Source of the DNA: Bolinopsis microptera
Taxonomy: Eukaryota; Ctenophora; Tentaculata; Lobata; Bolinopsidae
Reading direction: 5' to 3'
DNA length: 64,000 bases
Assembly: GCF_026151205.1 (NCBI RefSeq)
Contig: NC_087079.1
Coordinates: 8,172,635-8,236,634 of the forward strand
This document shows positions 61,401 through 64,000 of the stretch, piece by piece. The translations under genes were made by a program, and so were the position numbers. Numbering within the stretch: position 1 is the first letter of the stretch; each line of letters starts with the position of its first letter. Below the pieces are notes generated by a model. It made no database searches, was not told where the DNA came from, and was given only the letters and a program-made list of their open reading frames with translations.

Positions 61401-62417
61401 TAATTCTATATATCATATATAGTACTGGATATAAACCCTCCCCAAAACTTAATTCAGATGACTAGAACAGATATAAGCGGTTAACTGTAACCCAAATAAT
61501 GAAAATTCATTAACCTCATATTTCAAGAACAGAGGCAAATATCAAAATTCTGTAAATGATGATGATTGTGGGTAACAGCCCTAGGAACAGCTGTGTCAAG
61601 TCTCCTGAATGTGGTCAGTCTTTTCCAAAAGTTCAGGTACTTACCTTTTCTGAGTTTAAGTTTATATTTTACATGTGTAATGACAGGTAAACCTCAAATT
61701 TAAGTTCATCTCTAACACATAATGTTAAAACAAAAATAATTTTTACCACCCCCTCCTTTCTGGCCTTTAAACCTCAAAACCCGATTAACCGTTTCTATAT
61801 ATATGACAGAAACGTTAAAACATTGCCCATGTCCGGGAAGTACCTTGAATCCATGAAGTGTAATTTCCTAACTGGTTTAAATCTTCTCTCAACGTTTTTC
61901 TCTCAGCAAGCCAAGTATTGTAATTCCGTATAACCTCAGGATCGATAGGGTGATAAGTTACTTTTGCAACATCTGCCTGAAAAGTAATCAAATGTTATGC
62001 CAGCTGCATGTATAGTCTCTAGACCTATCTAAAAAGTAACAAAAATGCTTTACTACATATTAATATCATATACTACCAGAGCAGAGAGAAAAGCTTCAAT
62101 CAGCAAAATTTACCTTCTTAGCTATATTTATTGGACGCTCAGTGTCTCCCAAGCCTTTGACAATAAATCTACGTTCTCGAACCGGAGGTTCATCTGATTG
62201 AAAGCATCTTTCAGCAATTCTGAAACAGCAATCTTCAAGATTTTCTTTAAAAAATTGATGATTAGTAGATAAGTACAATTTCAAAACTTTGCAATGCAAA
62301 ACTTTTCAATAAAGTTATATTGGTTCTGAACCTGTGAATCCTGGTCTTTTCCAGCAGTGAAAAACGCCTTTTTAAAGCTCTATCAAGAGCAGTGGACTCT
62401 ATTTTTTTCTCTTCCAT
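26969..62417 (-). CDS. 12-exon gene, EF-hand-like protein (500 codons)
   Basis: I assembled this from splice signals. Exons (high to low): 62417-62332, 62219-62114, 61976-61844, 39820-39708, 39360-39223, 37923-37855, 37094-36942, 28446-28361, 28197-27944, 27706-27613, 27419-27290, 27109-26969. Each has AG before and GT after, and the phase agrees at all 11 junctions. The product starts MEEKKIES and ends VQYHGS. Residues about 187-215 (LHDLFTQMDKNKCWSIGAPEL) look like one EF-hand with loop residues D, N, S and E; a second, degenerate loop follows. Downstream is a helical region (ESNLRDRILNFRDEAWNEYQ) and LLAPGDRRWEE. Overall layout recalls EF-hand domain protein EFCAB12, but that is from memory and unproven. 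Introns 3 (22 kb) and 7 (8.5 kb) contain other genes and transposons. The intron 3 link is the weakest; the two halves could be separate genes. Confidence 0.65.
28719..31883. mobile_element. DNA transposon D1 (GGACACGTTC ends, GTAT duplication)
   Basis: The ends are GGACACGTTCATTGAAG and its inverse, with GTAT on each side (28715-28718, 31884-31887). It lies in an intron of the EF-hand gene. The first 0.67 kb (28719-29390) is repeated once in tandem with an internal copy of the terminal sequence (29395). Units of about 310 bp then follow in three copies (from about 30005 to 30950) containing GTGACGAAATTTACA and GGGCAGTTGAT. There is no transposase frame. Copy D2 at 42479 is nearly identical over most of its length. 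Confidence 0.85.
32194..33537 (-). CDS. SLC29A: equilibrative nucleoside transporter (SLC29 family)
   Basis: ENT proteins carry nucleosides through membranes by facilitated diffusion. The 447-residue product has the family length and about eleven hydrophobic segments. The first, ALFGLTYLIPFDMVFTANGYF, has the ENT pattern of TM1. A charged cytoplasmic loop (about residues 230-275, with EVVPSDQESLLDTSTSTTSTSDDE) sits between TM6 and TM7, as in known ENTs. Later segments (TFSVGDVLGALTSTF and YFTMAWSNGIVLS) match the conserved second half. The likely start is Met-14 (MTTTCDESTPLI), because the preceding residues look untranslated. It is one exon, inside intron 7 of the EF-hand gene on the same strand, so it must have its own promoter upstream of 33540. 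Confidence 0.9.
   Translation of the reverse strand: MLYNLCYHRKVFSMTTTCDESTPLITSNPQSPPSPPKWNVFFIMALFGLTYLIPFDMVFTANGYFRAKFSETGDESLIQRFPCYFQAGGITTQVIMSISSMIILKRVPIEPFVIGCNIVTLTIFVVMTIMSKVPTITWPMTFFVLTTSMYCVACGAGAMYKSGVMAIASMLNPKAIQGFILGQSAAGAVNSLISLITLSFPHTDVLQAGFCYLLASCICLAVSLSVYILIFNKMRYVRNNTIRKTEVVPSDQESLLDTSTSTTSTSDDETEKATFTAVLKASWQFCAANCISLIITLLLFPAAISNLQPSDPTKMPQCVYNIIIFMTFSVGDVLGALTSTFIALPKKLVLPFSILRLIFIPLIFMCNLQPRTVPVWFVADYWPGLFYFTMAWSNGIVLSIAATYCATSVESKLAKSIAGTLSTFSCALGLVIGSLLVFPMLSLLKIK
33538..36941. other. intron 7 of EF-hand gene, ENT upstream region
   Basis: AT-rich and mostly featureless. Two CACGTG E-box cores lie close together near 34830-34850. A minus-strand open frame at 35619-35840 has Lys/Arg- and Ser-rich sequence but no good acceptor, so I do not call it an exon. 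The ENT promoter should lie in the first few hundred bases above 33540. Confidence 0.45.
36942..37923 (-). CDS. EF-hand gene, exons 6-7
   Basis: Exon 6 (37923-37855, 23 codons) encodes MDKNKCWSIGAPELGKIGL, the EF-hand loop and start of its second helix. Exon 7 (37094-36942, 51 codons) encodes IEELLGPLDKLSFKDVINAS and a basic, proline-rich stretch (KKCLRPPLPPIRS). Both are phase 0 at each end. Donors are CAG|GTCTCT and AAT|GTGAGT. Confidence 0.75.
38454..39183. mobile_element. 730-bp near-perfect palindrome (foldback element)
   Basis: The two halves are reverse complements over about 355 bp each, with a spacer of under 20 bp at about 38820. The left end starts GGGGGCAGGGGG after TTCA (38450-38453); the right end closes CCTGCCCCC before TTCA (39184-39187). 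The target duplication is 4 to 7 bp, ambiguous because of the C/G runs. Internal marks include CGCGCGATTGAAAATCGC-type blocks. It sits in the intron between EF-hand exons 5 and 6, within about 40 bp of exon 5. There is no coding capacity. Confidence 0.8.
39223..39820 (-). CDS. EF-hand gene, exons 4-5
   Basis: Exon 4 (39820-39708) encodes KRNPTALESRVLQTQTAKL plus an acidic Ser-rich stretch; it starts in phase 1 and ends in phase 0. Exon 5 (39360-39223, 46 codons) encodes DSSLADSDRAISRST and the helix VSDAIRILQEYVDKRHLRL leading into the EF-hand. Flanking AG and GT signals are all canonical. Confidence 0.75.
39836..40735 (+). repeat. 11-bp tandem repeat, about 80 copies
   Basis: The unit is CAGATAGTAGT, with a few variants (TAGATAGTAGT, AAGCAGATAGT, AAATAGTAGT), more frequent near both edges. 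The middle 40200-40700 is nearly uniform, which suggests recent expansion. It begins about 15 bp from EF-hand exon 4. Eleven is not a multiple of three, so it is not coding. Confidence 0.95.
40780..41900. repeat. tandemly duplicated intron segment with microexon-like blocks
   Basis: Three related segments share GAATAGATATTAACTGA, CTGATTCAGTGAGCATCATG and CTCAGGTGGGG blocks (near 40980, 41385 and 41665). On the minus strand two of them contain a 33-base block encoding PAPVDAEDHSS or PAPVGTTDHSS between AG and GT, phase 0 to 0. A further possible exon at about 41935 encodes EDTGTEPSFSNNARWK before GTGAGC. These could be alternative exons of the EF-hand gene, but evidence is weak. The block AAAAGGACCCTGACAAGGAG also occurs twice. 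Confidence 0.5.
44569..45480. repeat. 456-bp tandem duplication at the left end of E
   Basis: The left terminus GGCAAGTTTCC occurs at 44574 and again at 45030, each preceded by TAAAG. The 456-bp units are almost identical. The right arm has one copy only. Because TAAAG belongs to the target site, the duplication probably arose after insertion, or it is an assembly artefact. Confidence 0.8.
46809..50082. other. central part of element E
   Basis: Outside the inserted LINE this holds about 1.7 kb of unique DNA with no convincing coding region. The part 47110-47210 resembles reversed 5154-5240 in element A (shared CCTTTGGGTATGA, GTGTATTTTT, CCGAATC and AGGGTAAAAAT). The block CGAAGTAGCGCGCGCC appears twice, near 49350 and 49410. 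TTAGCGCTAA at 46973 is a short palindrome. Confidence 0.5.
47795..49348 (-). pseudogene. 5'-truncated LINE reverse transcriptase, copy 1
   Basis: The reverse transcriptase core is complete: NIVPVPKKGN, LLFIDFKKAFDSIHR (motif A), GVMQGDTLAPYLF (motif B), DVDFADDLAL (catalytic ADD) and VYLGSRI. A long C-terminal domain ends near GHVARHDDLL..GRPHLTFLDML. Upstream endonuclease is absent. The insertion spans about 47783-49348 and is flanked by TCGAAGTAGC on both sides (47773-47782, 49349-49358). The 3' tail has short TAAGTCAG repeats, which fits RTE-like elements. Residues upstream of 49348 in the open frame belong to element E, not to the LINE. Confidence 0.85.
50083..50190 (-). repeat. dispersed motif repeat, copy R3
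   Basis: Reversed copy of the R1/R2 block order: AGCTTAACGGGCG, CTCGTAAAATATTTG, TTCAAATATT, GAGTCCAACTCGGCG, TCCTGGTA and GTTATAAAC. It marks the inner boundary of the right arm of element E. Confidence 0.6.
52917..54331 (-). pseudogene. 5'-truncated LINE reverse transcriptase, copy 2
   Basis: A relative of the 47795-49348 LINE, same strand, a different subfamily. The core motifs are present: NIIPIPKKGD, TFIDFKKAFDSVHR, GVLQGDTLAPYLF, DVDFADDIAL and IYLGSWI; the end is GRPRQSYLSMLLKEVG..DRDIWRGF. The frame is uninterrupted from about LIVLDFCNNAL (54331) to the stop. Endonuclease and the first palm motifs are missing. The 3' end runs into a short (AGT)n tail at about 52895-52910, again RTE-like. 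It lies 100 bp outside D2. Confidence 0.85.
54332..54987. other. upstream region of the sushi-like gene
   Basis: AT-rich with no coding region. The promoter and 5' UTR of the plus-strand gene should lie here. A short minus-strand frame at 54575-54784 has no recognisable features. Confidence 0.45.
54988..56898 (+). CDS. secreted repeat-domain and sushi-like protein (exons 1-4)
   Basis: Four exons join in phase 1 throughout: 54988-55045, 55292-55729, 56052-56489, 56695-56898. Exon 1 encodes a signal peptide (MRIILLLSLLLIENAAEDE). Exons 2 and 3 are each 438 bp and encode a domain of about 146 residues: GWI..QRG..IDFNLEQYSLEIKTDST, then a variable middle, then DKVWR.TLTRTSGI.LVVHCNE and WSTYWSRDIAKI. 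I do not recognise this domain; it looks like an extracellular beta-sandwich. Exon 4 encodes a Cys-rich segment resembling a sushi/CCP module (CTGLTAEW..PGTVVKVTCSDSGALNKGSNELTC). Phase 1-1 exons can be duplicated or skipped without shifting frame. The gene lies in intron 3 of the EF-hand gene, on the opposite strand. Confidence 0.75.
57641..60212 (+). CDS. candidate downstream exons with basic tail
   Basis: Possible continuation of the sushi-like gene. 57641-57722 (EQRGVLKRTEDRSKR, phase 1 to 2) fits after exon 4. 58790-58895 (AARSESKVGKQAIEF..ESVLQYE, phase 2 to 0) fits after it. 59642-59714 (EKRIGERRSASSLKTRTK, phase 2 to 0, donor GTACGTGAG) and 60165-60212 (SIGKTQKMIISANRK, stop) fit each other and also fit directly after the first. 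Another block before GTAAGT at about 59205 encodes GWSHLRETNKEIRRSYRRK. All are Lys/Arg-rich and have no transmembrane segment. They may be alternative tails, part of another gene, or chance frames. Confidence 0.35.
58556..58725. repeat. dispersed repeat copy with C-run
   Basis: ATGTAGTCCATGCAGTTAGC, a run of C and GATCAACCAGATTAT-like blocks are shared with 41206-41275. The C-run (about 58580-58612, broken by GG) is a simple repeat. Confidence 0.6.
60240..60845 (+). repeat. minisatellite of about 22-26 bp units
   Basis: Units are variants of AACATCCCAGAAGGAACCTA, with AACATCCTAGAAGGAACCTT and a longer form containing AGAATTGAAGG. A higher-order unit of about 110 bp repeats at least three times in 60243-60540; later units are more diverged. 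It follows the candidate last exon of the plus-strand gene by about 30 bp. Confidence 0.9.
60846..61843. other. intron 3 of EF-hand gene, no features
   Basis: AT-rich. A duplicated AACTCATATATATTATAA pair lies at 60844-60880. Nothing else is supported. Confidence 0.5.
61844..62417 (-). CDS. EF-hand gene, exons 1-3 (5' part)
   Basis: Exon 1 (62427-62332; ATG at 62417-62415) encodes MEEKKIESTALDRALKRRF. Exon 2 (62219-62114) encodes IAERCFQSDEPPVRERRF. Exon 3 (61976-61844) encodes ADVAKVTYHPIDPEVIRNYN..WLAERKTLREDL. Phases are 2, 0 and 1 at the donors, matching the next acceptors. An acceptor-like AG just above 62427 suggests an upstream non-coding exon. If the 22-kb intron 3 link is wrong, this is the start of a separate gene whose 3' exons I have not found. 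Confidence 0.7.
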
Positions 62418-62588
62418 TATAATATTCCTGAATACATCTGATCGCCAATTTGACTGGTGATTAGCTGATAGCTCATACGACCATGAACAAAGTTGCCTAT
62501 AAAGAAAAGATTCTTATTTCTTATTTATTTGACCTCTCAAAACTGGTAGCAGAGTTGAGAGAGAAAGCTCGAGAAATTCCAAACGAAC

Positions 62589-63275
62589 TAGGCTATCCAC
62601 TCCGATAATCGTAACCGATAACTATCTCCAATAATTTGCCAATCTGATTATCTAGATGAAATGAATTTTTATCGGTATAAAAATTACCGAAAATACTGCC
62701 GCAATACAGTGAAATTTTATGGAAATTTTAGTAAATTTTCACAGGAGATCATAAGCATAAGCATCATGATGTTATAATGTTGAGCATTCTCAACCAGCAG
62801 ATGTGGGAACTCCCACGAAGGACCGAAACAGAGACAATTAGCAAAATCGGAAAAGTAGACTTGAATTTGTTTATATAATTTATAGAGCGTATGTTTGCCC
62901 ACGTTAAGATGCCTGTTAATAATTAATCAAATTATTAGCTATTTTAGATTTAATAATAATAATCATAGGAGAAGGAAGCAATTCGCCGATGCTCTACTGT
63001 TCTCAGGAGAAGAAATCTGATGCTTTACTATTTCCTGGATAATGTTCACTCCTATTGTCAGGAGAAGGAAACTAGTGCTCTGATATTTTCAAAAGAAAAG
63101 AAATGGTGCTGTACCAAGTTTACTGGTAAACACTAAACAGTGATAACAGTCATTAGATCTAGTAAAATTTTGGCTTTTAACTTCAGCAGAAAAATTATCG
63201 GTTTTATCTACATAAAACCTAAATCGTTATCTGTTTATCTAGATAAAAGATTTCATACCGACAATGGATAGCCTA
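62589..63275. mobile_element. hAT-like non-autonomous element
   Basis: The ends are TAGGCTATCCA and its inverse TGGATAGCCTA, flanked by a perfect 8-bp duplication AAACGAAC (62581-62588, 63276-63283). The length is 687 bp. Similarity of the ends continues loosely with CGGTA/TACCG blocks. An 8-bp duplication with a TAG-type end fits hAT MITEs. The interior has loosely repeated GGAGAAGGAA...TGCTCT blocks near 62970-63110. No protein frame. Confidence 0.8.
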
Positions 63276-63283
63276 AAACGAAC

Positions 63284-64000
63284 ATTATTTTATCAGGAAT
63301 GGCACAGTTTGCAGTCAAGCAAAATCAGTAGAAGATAAGGAAATTGTCTCAACAAGTTCAGCAAAAGTAGCAGTGCAATATAGCAATAAATCGACAATCA
63401 CAACCAGAAGGATACGTGTCACCAGTAAAGTAACAACTAGCTAATCAGATTGTGATGGATAGACAATTACAAATTTGCTCATTGTAGCCATATATTTTAG
63501 ATTTTCATCATCATCATCATGACCTCCCAAAGGTATCTGCACTGTAGATACACTGACATGGTCCCTTTTTTGTATTTGTTCTGAGTCAAACAGCAAACAG
63601 GGTGCAATCTGATCACTTCAAAGCAAGGAATTATAAGCTATTATAACCCCTACCTGTCACAAAGATATCGTCAACTTTGTAAAATGTTAACCTCTGTCAT
63701 ATCAGAGTTTACTATAAAGTTACCTGAAATAAATATTTAATATTTGTGATTTTAGATTATTTTGCTCCGAAAAAAGGCTCACATTAAAAAACGAGTTGTT
63801 CGCGAGTTGTCAGAAAATTGAGCACTGAAACAAATAATGTCATATTTTTACAAAACTACAGTTTTTAAAAATATTGTTGCATATTGCAATTTCACATAGC
63901 CATGTGTATACGCGTACTGCGTGACGCGCTTGTTTCACAAGCGGCGGTCGCGCGCTACTGCAAGCGAGAGGGCTCTGGTTAGAGCAATATTGCAATAAAC
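63284..64000. other. window end, gene-free
   Basis: Contains a short ATC microsatellite at about 63507-63521. A GC-rich block near 63905-63985 (ACGCGTACTGCGTGACGCGC) is framed by TTGCATATTGCAAT and CAATATTGCAATA, a possible inverted-repeat element cut by or near the window edge. Confidence 0.4.

Overview
The window is AT-rich, intron-bearing animal nuclear DNA. The recognisable proteins (a TIA-1/TIAR RNA-binding protein, ELL-associated factor, snRNP E, an equilibrative nucleoside transporter, an F-box/LRR protein) are general metazoan genes. Intact-looking DNA transposons, a Ty1/copia element and several non-LTR retrotransposons fit an invertebrate genome. A cnidarian or other early-branching animal is plausible, but nothing here proves the phylum. 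No operons, CRISPR arrays, rRNA or tRNA genes were seen.

Layout. 1-4345 is repeat-rich DNA with no gene. 4348-10936 is a three-level nest of DNA transposons: A (TA target duplication) holds B (AAAA duplication), which holds C (TATATAG duplication and a 1.5-kb GGA-rich tract). 10968-16596 is a 5'-truncated Ty1/copia element on the minus strand, joined to the tail of a LINE (16598-17311, plus strand). 18.9-25.2 kb is a compact gene island on the plus strand, with four genes whose visible coding sequence is a single exon: TIA1-like, EAF-like, F-box/LRR, SNRPE. From 26969 to 62417 I assembled a 12-exon minus-strand gene of 500 codons encoding an EF-hand-like protein; all 11 exon junctions agree in reading phase. 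Its introns hold a nucleoside transporter gene (same strand), a secreted sushi-like gene (opposite strand, 54988-60212) and most of the mobile DNA.

Mobile DNA inside that long gene includes two copies (D1, D2) of an element with GGACACGTTC ends and 4-bp target duplications. D2 is split by a 7.5-kb foldback-like element E with an 8-bp target duplication, whose arms are tandem arrays of the palindrome GCGCTTATAAGCGC. E is itself split by a 5'-truncated LINE with a 10-bp target duplication. There is also a 730-bp near-perfect palindrome, a 0.9-kb array of an 11-bp repeat and, at 62589-63275, a hAT-like element with a perfect 8-bp duplication.

The best leads for new biology are: (1) foldback element E; (2) the GGAC-ended family, to which B and D appear to belong; and (3) the secreted receptor-like gene at 55 kb, where two tandem exons differ by many amino-acid changes although the introns beside them are nearly identical. 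All calls come from reading the sequence; no database search was run.
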